The translations under genes and the position numbers were made by a program. This document shows positions 45,795-54,350 of a stretch of DNA of 64,000 nucleotides, piece by piece. The notes beneath the pieces were generated by a model. That model searched no databases and was not told the DNA's origin. It saw only the letters and a list, made by a program, of their open reading frames with translations. Source of the DNA: Haloferax gibbonsii ATCC 33959 (lineage in GTDB: Archaea > Halobacteriota > Halobacteria > Halobacteriales > Haloferacaceae); assembly GCF_000336775.1 (NCBI RefSeq), contig NZ_AOLJ01000018.1, positions 37,553 to 101,552 of the forward strand. The letters are read 5' to 3'. The number at the start of each line of letters is the position of its first letter. The first letter of the stretch is position 1.

Positions 45795-47501
45795 TCACGC
45801 CATCTCGGGAACGGGGAAATCGAACAGTTCCGCTCGAAGCTGTTCGGGGGAGTCGGTCTTCCCCCACTGAATGAGTTTCCCCACCAGTTCGGGGTCCGAG
45901 AAGTCGACGTGCCGCGCCCGCTCGTCGCCCCAGTCGTAGACGTGCTTCGGGAGCCAGTCCGCCCGCCGCAGTTCCGCGAACAGTAAGCCGGCCGCCTCGT
46001 CAACGCTCGCATCGCCCGCCCGGTAGGCGTCCAGTATCTCGCCCATCCGTCGGTGTATCTCGGCTTTCTGCGGGACGAACGGCGCGCCGTCGCCCGGCGT
46101 CGGTTCTTCGAGAAGCGAGTCGAACTCGGCGGGCTGTCCCGACGCGAGGTAGGTAAAGCAATGCCGCTGGATGTACAGGTCGTGAAACAGGACCTGCCCC
46201 AGCCACATCTGGGTCCACGCGTTCCAGAGCCGGAAGTCGCCCATCGACTTGTACGCGTTGCTGATGACCCGGTCGTTGGTCGCGAGTTGGCGGCGGTGCA
46301 TCTCGTCGATGGGCGCGAAGCGCGCCGCCGAGAACTCGCCGTCTTCGAACGCGTCCAACAGCAGGTTGGTCGACACGAAGACGGATTCGAGGGTGTTCAC
46401 GAGCCCGACCGCGTAGAGCGGGTCGACGAAGCCGTACGTGTTGTTGGTCAGGTAGTGTCGGTGCCCCGCGGACTGACTGGCGGTCCGCTGGAGTCTCCCG
46501 GTCCGAACCCACGGTCGCACCGTCGTCGCCGACGCGAGGTGGCGTTCGATATCGGGGAAGTCGGCGATGATTCGTCGAGCCTCTCGCTCGGCGCTGACCG
46601 ACTCGTCTGTGGGGTACTGCGTGCGGTCGAGTACCAACCCGATACTCGCCTTGTTCGTCTCGGAGCGCTCGAAGTTGTCGAAGGGAATCACCCACATCCA
46701 GCCGCCGTCGAACACGTGATGGAGCGTCCCGTCGTGGAGGCGGTTAGACTGTCCGGGGCGGGCGGATTCGTCGAGTATCTCGTCGAACGGAGCGAGTCCC
46801 TCGACGTGCGTGAAGATGGCGCGCGAATCCGTCTCCAACGCCGGAGCGTCCTCGCGATACCCCATCTCTTCGGCGAGGACGGAGTTCCCGCCGGTGCCGT
46901 CGACGTAGAAGGCGGCCTCGATACGACCGCGGTCGGTCGTCACCGACACCTCGTCCTGTCCGATATCCACGCCGGTGATTTCGGTCTCGTCGAGGTATGC
47001 CACGCCGTAGCCCCGGGCGGCCTCGACCAGATAGTGGTCGACCTCCGAACGCAGGAGGTGGCTCTCGCTGTAAAACGGCAGGCTCGGCGGAATCAACTGG
47101 TGGCTGTGGTCCGCCGCGACCGGGCGGTCGGGGTCGTGGTACGCGAAGCCGATGGAGTGTTTGATGCCGCACGACGGCGTGACGTTGTCGACGATGTCGT
47201 TCGTGTCGCTGAGGTACTGAATCTCCGGGATGCCGTGGTACTCCCCGAGAATCCACATCCACATCGAACTCTGCGGGAGCATCGCCTCGCCGACGGCGAA
47301 CCGCGGATGCGACCCGGCTTCGAGCATCACCACGTCGAGGCCGCGTTTCCCCAGAATCATCGCGGTGAGAGACGCCGCCATCCCCGAGCCGCCGACGATG
47401 ACGTCGTAGGAGTCCGTCGGCGACGACTCACCGGCGGCCCGGTCGTCGCGTCGTCCGTGCTGTCGGTTCCCGGTTGCGTCGGTCGAACCTGTCCCGTTCA
47501 T
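45795..47501 (-). CDS. Flavin-dependent halogenase-like FAD enzyme
   Basis: The 568-residue protein has an FAD-binding motif VGGSGMAAS (about 36-44), GEAMLP (71-76), a lysine in CGIKHSIGF (Lys114) that aligns with the catalytic Lys of PrnA-type halogenases, and WMWVIP at 268-273, the WxWxIP signature of flavin-dependent halogenases. It should use reduced FAD, oxygen and halide to halogenate a substrate, which cannot be read here; no flavin reductase gene is adjacent. A 30-residue charged N-terminal extension precedes the FAD domain. The upstream gene on the same strand (47604) encodes a likely regulator. It could alternatively be a non-halogenating relative. Confidence 0.82.
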   Translation of the reverse strand: MNGTGSTDATGNRQHGRRDDRAAGESSPTDSYDVIVGGSGMAASLTAMILGKRGLDVVMLEAGSHPRFAVGEAMLPQSSMWMWILGEYHGIPEIQYLSDTNDIVDNVTPSCGIKHSIGFAYHDPDRPVAADHSHQLIPPSLPFYSESHLLRSEVDHYLVEAARGYGVAYLDETEITGVDIGQDEVSVTTDRGRIEAAFYVDGTGGNSVLAEEMGYREDAPALETDSRAIFTHVEGLAPFDEILDESARPGQSNRLHDGTLHHVFDGGWMWVIPFDNFERSETNKASIGLVLDRTQYPTDESVSAEREARRIIADFPDIERHLASATTVRPWVRTGRLQRTASQSAGHRHYLTNNTYGFVDPLYAVGLVNTLESVFVSTNLLLDAFEDGEFSAARFAPIDEMHRRQLATNDRVISNAYKSMGDFRLWNAWTQMWLGQVLFHDLYIQRHCFTYLASGQPAEFDSLLEEPTPGDGAPFVPQKAEIHRRMGEILDAYRAGDASVDEAAGLLFAELRRADWLPKHVYDWGDERARHVDFSDPELVGKLIQWGKTDSPEQLRAELFDFPVPEMA

Positions 47502-47603
47502 GTTCCGTTTGACGGATAGGTCACGATTATAGTCATTCCCTGAGATGGCGTCTCAAGCCGTGAGACACCATTCAAACAGCAAACAGACCTGTCGACCGGA
47601 GGG

Positions 47604-48392
47604 TCACCGCGTTTCGGCGTTCATCTCGGCGAGATCAAGGGGGACTGCATCGCGCTTGTAGCGCCGATAGAGGTCGACGGCCCACTCGCGGGCCTCGGGG
47701 TCGTCGGTCGTGACGGAGGCGACGGGCAGCGACGTCTCGTCGTCGAAGCCGCCGACGATGACCACGTCGTCGATGATGCCCATCGTGAACGGCAGTCCGG
47801 GGTGGGTGTACAGGTCGGGCGCGTCGGCCGACGCGATGGTGTCGAACGCGTTCTTCGAGGCGTTTCGGTCCGCTTCGAGCGCCAGCGGCGTGCAGATGGC
47901 CTCGAAGTCCACGTCGTTTTGGGCGTGTTCGATGCCTTGTTCCGTAATCTTCGGAGGACACCCGGCGACGACCAGACTCCGCGAGCGGTCGAACGACGTG
48001 AAGTGTTCGAGCCACGGTTCGATGGGCGCGTTCGGGTGCTGTGGCGTGGCGACGTGGAGGTCGGCGTCGGCGAACAAGTGGACGTGGCGCGTGAGCTCCG
48101 GAGCCGAAATCTGAGCGAGCAGGGGTTCTAACTGGTCGACCGCCGCGATGGTGCGCTCGAATCGAGAGACGGCGTCGGCGACGGCGCATCCCGCCCCCGT
48201 CGTCTGGTAGCCCGCGGGCGTCTGTTCGAGCAACTGCTCGTCCGTGAGCGCGGACGTCCACCGGTAGGCCGTCGCACGAGAGATGTCGAGTTCGTCTTGG
48301 AGCGTCGACCGGTCGAGCGGCCCATCGCGGGTCGCAGCCAACAGCGGCGCTTGGTCCAGCAACTGGTGTGAGTCCCGTCCGTGAGGAGTCAT
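47604..48392 (-). CDS. HTH regulator with FilR1-type (DUF1724) sensor domain
   Basis: The 262-residue protein has an N-terminal winged helix (about 15-65; STLQDELDISRATAYRWTSA) and a C-terminal domain (about 95-250; HVHLFADADLHVATPQHPN, GLPFTMGIIDDVVIVGG) matching the FilR1 middle-domain pattern common in haloarchaeal regulators. It lies 102 nt upstream of the halogenase-like gene in the same direction and may control it. Confidence 0.82.
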   Translation of the reverse strand: MTPHGRDSHQLLDQAPLLAATRDGPLDRSTLQDELDISRATAYRWTSALTDEQLLEQTPAGYQTTGAGCAVADAVSRFERTIAAVDQLEPLLAQISAPELTRHVHLFADADLHVATPQHPNAPIEPWLEHFTSFDRSRSLVVAGCPPKITEQGIEHAQNDVDFEAICTPLALEADRNASKNAFDTIASADAPDLYTHPGLPFTMGIIDDVVIVGGFDDETSLPVASVTTDDPEAREWAVDLYRRYKRDAVPLDLAEMNAETR

Positions 48393-48479
48393 GTTCTCGG
48401 AACGACCCTTCGAACTGTAAGTGTACCTCCAGCGAGCGGCTGGCGGTTGTCGCCCTCGCTGGCCTCGCTTTCGAACGCG

Positions 48480-48860
48480 TCACCGAATCCGGTCGTGAAT
48501 TTCGAGAACACCGAGCGACCACACGAGCGCGCCGGCGAGTCCGGGAAACGCCAACGCGTTCCCCCAGAGGCCGAGCCACTTCCCGTACAGGACGCCCGCG
48601 TTGAGGCCGAGGAAGAACCCGTCGAACGACGCGAGGGTTTTCGCACGGACTCCCGCGTAGCGTTCGAGGACGACGAGCCCACACAGGAGGACGAGCGTCC
48701 CGGCGACGAGCGCGCCGACGATGTGTGCGAGCGAGGCCTGCCGGCCCAGCGTCGACTCGACGTACCAAAACGGACCGAAGGGCGCGCCGAGGACGACGGC
48801 GATGAGGGCGTACGTCCCAAGGCGTTTGCCCGTCTCGGCGAGTGCGTGGGTGTCGACCAT
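48480..48860 (-). CDS. Four-helix membrane protein, function unknown
   Basis: The 126-residue protein has about four hydrophobic segments (about 16-33, 44-66, 78-96 and 100-118). No motif is recognised. It stands alone on the minus strand between the regulator gene and the 46-residue gene. Confidence 0.7.
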   Translation of the reverse strand: MVDTHALAETGKRLGTYALIAVVLGAPFGPFWYVESTLGRQASLAHIVGALVAGTLVLLCGLVVLERYAGVRAKTLASFDGFFLGLNAGVLYGKWLGLWGNALAFPGLAGALVWSLGVLEIHDRIR

Positions 48861-48919
48861 TCCGTACTCGTGTGTCGGTTCGGGCGGTGAAATAAGTCAG
48901 CGCCGTCTCGTCGAGGGCA

Positions 48920-49060
48920 CTACTGTAGTCCCCGGCCGGGTGGATCTCCGAGCAGTCCCTCGCTCCGGACCAGGATGTACAGGAGGATCGGGCCGGCGAC
49001 CAGGAACAACAAACACAGCAGGCCGATGAGTCCCTTGAGTATCGACTGGGCGGGAACCAT
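48920..49060 (-). CDS. Small single-helix membrane protein
   Basis: The 46-residue protein (MVPAQSILKGLIGLLCLLFL...) has one hydrophobic helix (about 8-30) and a charged, Gly/Pro-rich tail. Haloarchaeal genomes carry similar one-helix proteins; the function is unknown. Confidence 0.6.
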   Translation of the reverse strand: MVPAQSILKGLIGLLCLLFLVAGPILLYILVRSEGLLGDPPGRGLQ

Positions 49061-49135
49061 GTTTCCCGTCTGCAGTCCGAGTCGGAAAAACCCACTCCCG
49101 TGGTTGGGATGGGTCTACTGATAAACAAGGCGAGT

Positions 49136-49165
49136 GCCTCGGGGCTTGACCCCGAGGCGGTTCAC
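49136..49165 (+). repeat. Solo right-end-like hairpin of a TnpB element (copy A)
   Basis: GCCTCGGGG-CTTGA-CCCCGAGGC (49136-49158) followed after 2 nt by TTCAC. The same hairpin occurs at 54222-54244 and, inverted, at the right end of the TnpB element at 60320-61710. No transposase gene is attached, and no clear left end was seen upstream. Confidence 0.6.
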
Positions 49166-49402
49166 ACCCGTACATTCTCCCGCAACAACGTGTCCTCTGT
49201 GGCCGTCGTCGCGTCGACTCCAATTCGGCCGGCAATCGTAGCCAGATTCGGGCCCTATCGACGAACCCCCATTTCAGGTCGAACGGCCCGAAACGAGCGT
49301 GCAGACGGCGACAGACGAGTATGTGTGGCCTGTCGTCGACGCATGTCGCGGCCGCGTGTAGACGCCAATTTGGTCCCGATTCCCGCTCGCGAAATCGGGC
49401 GG

Positions 49403-49751
49403 TACACCCCACTTTCGAGCGTGTGTACCGAGAAATCGACGATTTTCGACCCTGCCTGAGCGACGACAATCGGCCGTCGAGACGGCATTTGCACGGGAGG
49501 ACAGTGGACGGCAAACGCGTCTCTGAGCGGGTGTGAGGCGCTGCAGGCCGGAATCGGGTAGGTCGACGAGTGCCACACAGCCGGCGTCGATGGCACCCCG
49601 AACGCGTCAGGAATCGACGCGAATCGAGTACACCCTTGCGGAGAATCGGCGTCCATGTACACCCCTGAATGTCGGGGGTGTAGCGCGTCTGTCCCGGTTC
49701 ACCCACGCTGCCAGGGGTGTAGAATCGACCGCGATTTTCGCCAGGGGTGTA
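49403..49751. repeat. GGGGTGTA box cluster
   Basis: GGGGTGTA at 49675, 49714 and 49744 and its inverse TACACCCC at 49403 and 49658. Boxes at 49658 and 49675 form an inverted repeat; those at 49714 and 49744 share CCAGGGGTGTA. Possible protein-binding sites. Confidence 0.4.
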
Positions 49752-50077
49752 TCGAAGCGGTCGGGTCGGTGGCGTCGGCTCGGCCGTGGACGACTGGTCG
49801 TTGGGCGTGTCCGCTTTCGGTTCATAGTCGTGTTAGATTCTCCACACGAATCGGATGCGTCGGGCTGTGGCAAGGCTTGCTGAGAATGTGCGTTTCCAAC
49901 AGCATCTGAGAACACGTGGAAAGAGCGGCCCCCGTACTGTACACATTGAATCAGTTCAACAGAGTCGTCTCGTAGGTTTGGCATCGGTAAACAGCACACT
50001 CGTCGTCAACAGTTCACTACATAGCAATCGTGTTAGATATTATAAGTGCTTAACCTGTCCGACGGGGGCTGTCGACT

Positions 50078-51856
50078 GTGGAACGATCACAACAGACGAG
50101 CGATATCGGGCGTCGAGCTGTCTTGGGTCTCACGGGCGGAACCGTCCTCGGACTTCTCGCAGGCACGGCTGTCGCGGGTCACGACCAGGCGGCGAGTGGC
50201 TCCGATTCGGGCGGGCTTTCGGGGACCGAGACCATCACACTGGAACAGATCGGCCGGTACGAATCGGGGCTCTTCGACGAGGGTGGGGCCGAAATTATCG
50301 CCTACCACGCCCCCACACAGCGGCTGTTCGTGATCAACGCTGATCTCGGTGGCGTCGACGTGCTGGACGTCTCGGAGCCGACTGCCCCCGAGAAGGTTGG
50401 AGCGATCGACGCCGCGAGCGAGCTCGACGGCGTGAGCTCCGCGAACAGCGTCGCGACGTCCGCCGACGTCGTCGCTGTCGCGCTCGAAGCAGAGATTGCC
50501 CAGGACCCCGGGCAGGTCGGGCTCTACGACCCCGCGACGCTCGAACGCCTGGGGACCGCGCCGGTCGGTCCGCTGCCGGACAAGGTCACCTTCACCCCGG
50601 ACGGGACGCGGGTGCTCGTCGCGAACGAAGGCGAGCCGACGGACAACTACGCGTACGACCCCCGCGGTTCCGTCAGCATCGTGGATCTCTCTGACGGCGC
50701 GGCTGCACCCACGGTCAGCACCGCCGACTTCACCGCCTTCGACGGAAAGGAAGACCAGCTCCGAAAGCAGGGCATCCGTATCTTCGGGCCGAACGCGAGC
50801 GCGTCGCAGGACTTCGAGCCCGAGTACGTGACCGTGAGCGACGACTCGAAGACGGCGTGGGTCTCGCTGCAGGAGAACAACGCGATCGCGGAGCTCGACA
50901 TCGACGCGGCGAAAATCAAGAATCTCCTGCCGCTGGGGTTCAAGGACTACAGTCTGGCCGGGAACGAACTCGACGCGAGCAACGAGGACGGCGGGGTCAA
51001 CATCCGGAACTGGCCGATCAACGGGATCCTCCAGCCGGACGCGATCGGCGCGTACAACCCCGACGGCAACACCTACCTCGTGACCGCCAACGAGGGTGAC
51101 AGCCGCGATTACGACTCGTTCAGCGAGGAGGCGGAGGTTTCGGACCTCCGACTCGACCCCGAGGCGTTCGACTTCGACGAGATCGAAGGCATCGACAGCG
51201 TCGAGGAACTCCAGCAGCCCGAGCACCTCGGGGCCAAAGGCGTGACGACGACGCTCGGCGACGTCGACGGCGACGGGCGCTACGAGGAACTGTACGTCTT
51301 CGGTGGCCGGTCGTTCAGCATCTTCACGACGAACGGCAAACGGGTGTTCGACAGCGGAAGCGACTTCGAAGACATCACCGCCGAGCGGTTCGGCGACCAG
51401 TTCAACAACGACAACAACGAACACGACCCTGACGGCCGCAGCGACAACAAAGGCCCCGAGCCCGAGGGGCTCACAATCGGGCAGGTCGGCGACCGGTACT
51501 ACGCGTTCATCGGTCTCGAACGCATCGGCGGCGTCATGGTCTACGACATCACCGACCCCGAGTGTGCCACGTTCGTCGAGTACGTCAACAACCGGGACTT
51601 CTCGGTCGACATCGAGGCGGCCATCGAAGACGGTGACGCCCCCGCTGGCGCTGCCGGCGACCTCGGCCCGGAGGGACTGGACTTCGCGACCGCCGAAGAA
51701 AGCCCGATTGACGACCCGCTCGTCTTCGTCGGCCACGAAATCAGCGGGACGACGGCGATACTCCGCGTGACGAGCGACGAGAGCGATGACGTTGCTGTGG
51801 GGTCGTGTAGTGTCGGCTCGCGTGGGAACGGCCGTGGGAACGGACGGCGGTCGTAA
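50078..51856 (+). CDS. Secreted choice-of-anchor I family beta-propeller protein
   Basis: The 592-residue protein has a Tat signal (RRAVLGLTGGTVLGLLAG, cleavage after about residue 33) and a long propeller-like domain with the motifs of the choice-of-anchor I family: LTPDG-like VTFTPDGTRVLVANEGEP, GSVSIVDLSDG, FEPEYVTVSDDSKTAWVSLQ and EGDSRDYDSF, ending GPEGLDF and VGHEISGTTAI. Such proteins are extracellular and sometimes annotated as alkaline-phosphatase-like; catalytic residues are not evident. It ends in a Gly/Arg/Asn tail with no membrane anchor. Confidence 0.85.
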   Translation: MERSQQTSDIGRRAVLGLTGGTVLGLLAGTAVAGHDQAASGSDSGGLSGTETITLEQIGRYESGLFDEGGAEIIAYHAPTQRLFVINADLGGVDVLDVSEPTAPEKVGAIDAASELDGVSSANSVATSADVVAVALEAEIAQDPGQVGLYDPATLERLGTAPVGPLPDKVTFTPDGTRVLVANEGEPTDNYAYDPRGSVSIVDLSDGAAAPTVSTADFTAFDGKEDQLRKQGIRIFGPNASASQDFEPEYVTVSDDSKTAWVSLQENNAIAELDIDAAKIKNLLPLGFKDYSLAGNELDASNEDGGVNIRNWPINGILQPDAIGAYNPDGNTYLVTANEGDSRDYDSFSEEAEVSDLRLDPEAFDFDEIEGIDSVEELQQPEHLGAKGVTTTLGDVDGDGRYEELYVFGGRSFSIFTTNGKRVFDSGSDFEDITAERFGDQFNNDNNEHDPDGRSDNKGPEPEGLTIGQVGDRYYAFIGLERIGGVMVYDITDPECATFVEYVNNRDFSVDIEAAIEDGDAPAGAAGDLGPEGLDFATAEESPIDDPLVFVGHEISGTTAILRVTSDESDDVAVGSCSVGSRGNGRGNGRRS

Positions 51857-51957
51857 GTTAACGGCGTCGACCCTGGGTCGCTGACAGTCGCCCCGGTATT
51901 CACGCCGGTGGGCCATCTGAGCACACGAAACGTCCGCTCACAGACCATCTCGTGTGC

Positions 51958-52650
51958 TCACCGCAGCGCCCGCCGAACGCTCGCCGTGTCCACCTCGACG
52001 ACCACTTCGTTCGTCCGGAGCCACGGCGGCGTGAAGGGTGCGTCGTAGCGCAAGAGGCGAGGCTCACCCGTCGGTTCGATGCCGGCGTGCGCCAGCGTCT
52101 TCCGGAGGGTGCGTTCGTTCAGCGAGACACGGATGCGCGGAGCCCACCACGAAAAGCGGCGGACGGCCAGCGTCCGCGGCGGGTCGACGACGAGTTCTAC
52201 GTCGTCGTTGGTTGGCTCCGGTGCGGTCTCCGGCGTGTACGTTGCAGGGAGGAAAAACGACATCGTCGCGTCGTCTGCCCGGGTTGTCTCGACAGGAGCG
52301 GTCATCGAGATCGACTCGCCCGTCTTGGTGGCCCCATCGCCGGCGGCGCTCGTGTCCGTACCCGTTTCGACGGGGGCGGTCATCGAGACGGACGTACCGC
52401 CTTCGTTCGCGCCGTCGATGTAGTTGAACAGGCGGAAAAACGCCTCTCGGCCGTTGGACGCGGTGGTCCGGACGCGAATCGTCTCCGGGTATCGCCGGAG
52501 TTCGACGCCATCGATTTGCTCGACCGTCTTGTACGGGACCCGTTCAGTCCCGCGGTTTTTCACGCGGTCGAGGGCCGTCCAGGCCGTCGCGGCGGCCAGC
52601 CCCACACCGATGATGCCGACTCCCAGTTTCGCTTTCGTCTTCCAATCCAT
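51958..52650 (-). CDS. SOUL-type heme-binding family protein
   Basis: The 230-residue protein has an N-terminal hydrophobic helix (about 6-26), then a SOUL domain: YKTVEQIDGVELRRYPE, AFFRLFNYIDGANEG, two ISMTAPVE / VSMTAPVE segments and a central MSFFLPATYTPE. An acidic low-complexity insert lies between the repeated TAPVE motifs. Start at MDWKTKAK was chosen; the longer frame reads through a repeat motif. SOUL proteins bind heme or related porphyrins; binding here is inferred. Confidence 0.85.
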   Translation of the reverse strand: MDWKTKAKLGVGIIGVGLAAATAWTALDRVKNRGTERVPYKTVEQIDGVELRRYPETIRVRTTASNGREAFFRLFNYIDGANEGGTSVSMTAPVETGTDTSAAGDGATKTGESISMTAPVETTRADDATMSFFLPATYTPETAPEPTNDDVELVVDPPRTLAVRRFSWWAPRIRVSLNERTLRKTLAHAGIEPTGEPRLLRYDAPFTPPWLRTNEVVVEVDTASVRRALR

Positions 52651-52967
52651 GTCTCGTGTAGGCGACGTGACTGCAAAAGCCGACTTGTGTGACTCTGCGT
52701 TCCGCTCGCGTCGACTTCGGCTGTGAACACGGTCGAGCAGGGCGATAACAGATGAAGTCGTGGGGGTGGGTGGTGTCGCGGATGGGATACCGGTTCGAAT
52801 GTATCGTTCCACTCGCGGCCGCTAGACGCTCAGTATCCGTCGTTTCAGGAGCTTTGGCTGCTACCCACGAGTCCACGTGACTGACAGCGTCGGGGTCGCA
52901 TGCGTTCGAGCGAGCGCTAACGTACGAGATCCAGCCCGTGGCTGTCGTCGCTTCGTCAGCCATCGTC
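52651..52967. other. Intergenic stretch with one 19-nt repeat copy
   Basis: About 317 nt between the SOUL gene start and the PIN gene stop. It contains the motif AACAGATGAAGTCGTGGGG at 52747-52765 and no recognised gene. Confidence 0.4.
52747..52765 (+). repeat. 19-nt dispersed motif, copy 1
   Basis: AACAGATGAAGTCGTGGGG. Identical copies occur at 53775, 53822 and 54089. Copies 1 and 4 also share G/T-rich downstream sequence. Confidence 0.7.
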
Positions 52968-53342
52968 TCACTCGTCTTGGACTGTCTTCAGGTCGAGCCG
53001 TGGAGCAAACGATTCGTACGTCTCATCGCTCGAAACGATGGTATCACCATCTGATTCGACGAGGTGAAGCGCGTCGAACGGTGTGAACCCGTGGTCTTCG
53101 ACGTAGGTCGCAGCTGTGACAACGGTGTCCACGTCACCACGGACTTCCAACAGAGCAGCGGCATTTGTGACGACTCGCTCTGTATCTCGTTGTTCACGAT
53201 ACGCAACCATGAGGAGTTCGATGAGTGTGAACTGAGACGTCCACAGTTCGTCCTGGTGGTCGCGGTATACCGTCTCTGCGGCGTCACCAAGCCAGTCTTC
53301 GTCCTTGATGAGTGCTAAAAGGAAGTCTGTCTCCGCGTACAT
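52968..53342 (-). CDS. PIN-domain (VapC-like) toxin
   Basis: The 124-residue protein has the PIN acidic residues Asp6 (MYAETDFLLALI), Glu42 (TLIELLMVAYRE), Asp90 (FTPFDALHLVE) and a late Asp106 (VSSDETY). PIN toxins are Mg-dependent RNases. Its ATG directly follows the TGA of the antitoxin gene, as in a vapBC-type operon. Confidence 0.9.
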   Translation of the reverse strand: MYAETDFLLALIKDEDWLGDAAETVYRDHQDELWTSQFTLIELLMVAYREQRDTERVVTNAAALLEVRGDVDTVVTAATYVEDHGFTPFDALHLVESDGDTIVSSDETYESFAPRLDLKTVQDE

Positions 53343-53573
53343 TCAGCGTCCAGCCTCGTCTAATGCTGCGTTCCGTGCTTCCTGCCGGAGTTCGTCCGCC
53401 GTCTTCTCGACGTCTGCGAACTCAGAACGGAGGGCATCGAGCGGGTCATCCTCGACTGGAATCAACTTGATACCGTCGTGAAGCTGGACGATGTGGTAGT
53501 GTTCGCCATACCGCTCTCGAATCTCTTTCGGGAGCGTCAGGCGTCCACGACCGTCCAGCGTTGCTTCGGACAT
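53343..53573 (-). CDS. AbrB/SpoVT-type antitoxin
   Basis: The 76-residue protein has a swapped-hairpin AbrB domain (ATLDGRGRLTLPKEIRERYG) followed by a helical acidic tail (FADVEKTADELRQEARNAAL) that probably wraps the PIN toxin. Start at MSEATLDGRG was chosen over an ATG 30 codons upstream. It is first in the two-gene operon and probably autoregulates. Confidence 0.9.
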   Translation of the reverse strand: MSEATLDGRGRLTLPKEIRERYGEHYHIVQLHDGIKLIPVEDDPLDALRSEFADVEKTADELRQEARNAALDEAGR

Positions 53574-53774
53574 ACGCTCATATTGTGTGGGTAGGTACAA
53601 GTAATTTCCCCGAATCTGTCTAAATGCCCACTCAATCAACTCAATCTCGCTTGCAGAACTCACCCACTGTCTGCAGCACGCACATCCTGTCAGGCCCAGG
53701 AGATTTCAATAGAGCCGTTTCTTCCTATCGAGACTGAAGAGCCGATTTCAGGCGTGTTAGGGCTTGAAACTCAG

Positions 53775-53793
53775 AACAGATGAAGTCGTGGGG
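53775..53793 (+). repeat. 19-nt dispersed motif, copy 2
   Basis: AACAGATGAAGTCGTGGGG, 47 nt before copy 3 in the same orientation. Confidence 0.7.
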
Positions 53794-53821
53794 AGAGGGA
53801 GGACGTTCTGTATCTCCAAAC

Positions 53822-53840
53822 AACAGATGAAGTCGTGGGG
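53822..53840 (+). repeat. 19-nt dispersed motif, copy 3
   Basis: AACAGATGAAGTCGTGGGG, same orientation as the other copies. Confidence 0.7.
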
Positions 53841-54055
53841 GGACTCACATCTCGAATGCAGTTTCACGCGACGGGGCCACTTATATATGAAACCGGAGTT
53901 CGTGTGTTTCGTTTGCTTTCGTAGCTAGAACTAGCCATCCAGAAACCACCGCGTAAGCGTGTGTACTCAGTGTGATGCGATTCGAAACACACGAAACGAC
54001 CTCTTTGTCACCGCCCTCGTGTTCGCACCGCGGCCCGACTTGCCACCGGCTTCAG

Positions 54056-54251
54056 TCAGTCGTCAAGGCGGCCTGTGGACCTCGCAAGAACAGATGAAGT
54101 CGTGGGGTGGGGTGGTTCCGTGAGTACCGCTTGGCGTGGCACGCGAGTCGCGACTCGCATTTGCGGCCCGATTCCCGAAGACATTGTTCCGTGTCTTCTC
54201 AACAGGCGGAGCAGGCCGAGTGCCTCGGGGCTTGACCCCGAGGCCATTCAC
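54056..54251 (+). mobile_element. Possible non-autonomous IS200/IS605-type element
   Basis: TTCAG at 54051-54055 is followed by 6 nt and GTCAAGGCGG, the same spacing and sequence as the left end of the TnpB element at 60320-61710. The right side has the hairpin GCCTCGGGG-CTTGA-CCCCGAGGC (54222-54244), 2 nt and TTCAC (54247-54251). With no gene inside 196 bp it could be a palindrome-associated (PATE-like) derivative. One 19-nt motif copy lies inside. Boundaries are inferred. Confidence 0.45.
54089..54107 (+). repeat. 19-nt dispersed motif, copy 4
   Basis: AACAGATGAAGTCGTGGGG, inside the putative non-autonomous element. Confidence 0.7.
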
Positions 54252-54350
54252 CGTTCCGCCTTCGCCATCGTGGTGACTCAGTTTTCGGATGTCGTTGGTG
54301 CCAGCACTCGAAATTCAGGGCTGAGTTGCGCGAACTGTTCGCATTCTCTA

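Larger units (their letters stand above)
49061..50077. other. 1-kb gene-poor region with repeats
   Basis: No convincing gene is present: frames here are short, antisense-like or rich in Arg/Thr. It contains a TnpB-type right-end hairpin at 49136-49165 and repeated GGGGTGTA/TACACCCC boxes between 49403 and 49751. The last 100 nt are A+T-richer and probably hold the promoter of the 50078 gene. Confidence 0.5.
53574..54350. other. 777-nt gene-poor region with repeats
   Basis: Contains three copies of the 19-nt motif (53775, 53822, 54089), an 11-bp inverted repeat CGTGTGTTTCG near 53899 matched by CGAAACACACG near 53980, TATA-like TTATATATG near 53881 and a TnpB-type right-end hairpin at 54222-54251. 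Frames here are short and unconvincing. Confidence 0.5.

Noticed and set aside
48897..49706. 269-codon minus-strand frame over the 49-kb repeat region
   Set aside because: It runs through the 46-residue gene and the hairpin, and its translation is Arg/Pro-rich without any domain character.
52747..54107. 19-nt repeats as a CRISPR array
   Set aside because: Spacing is irregular (1028, 47 and 267 nt), the motif is short, and there are no cas genes.
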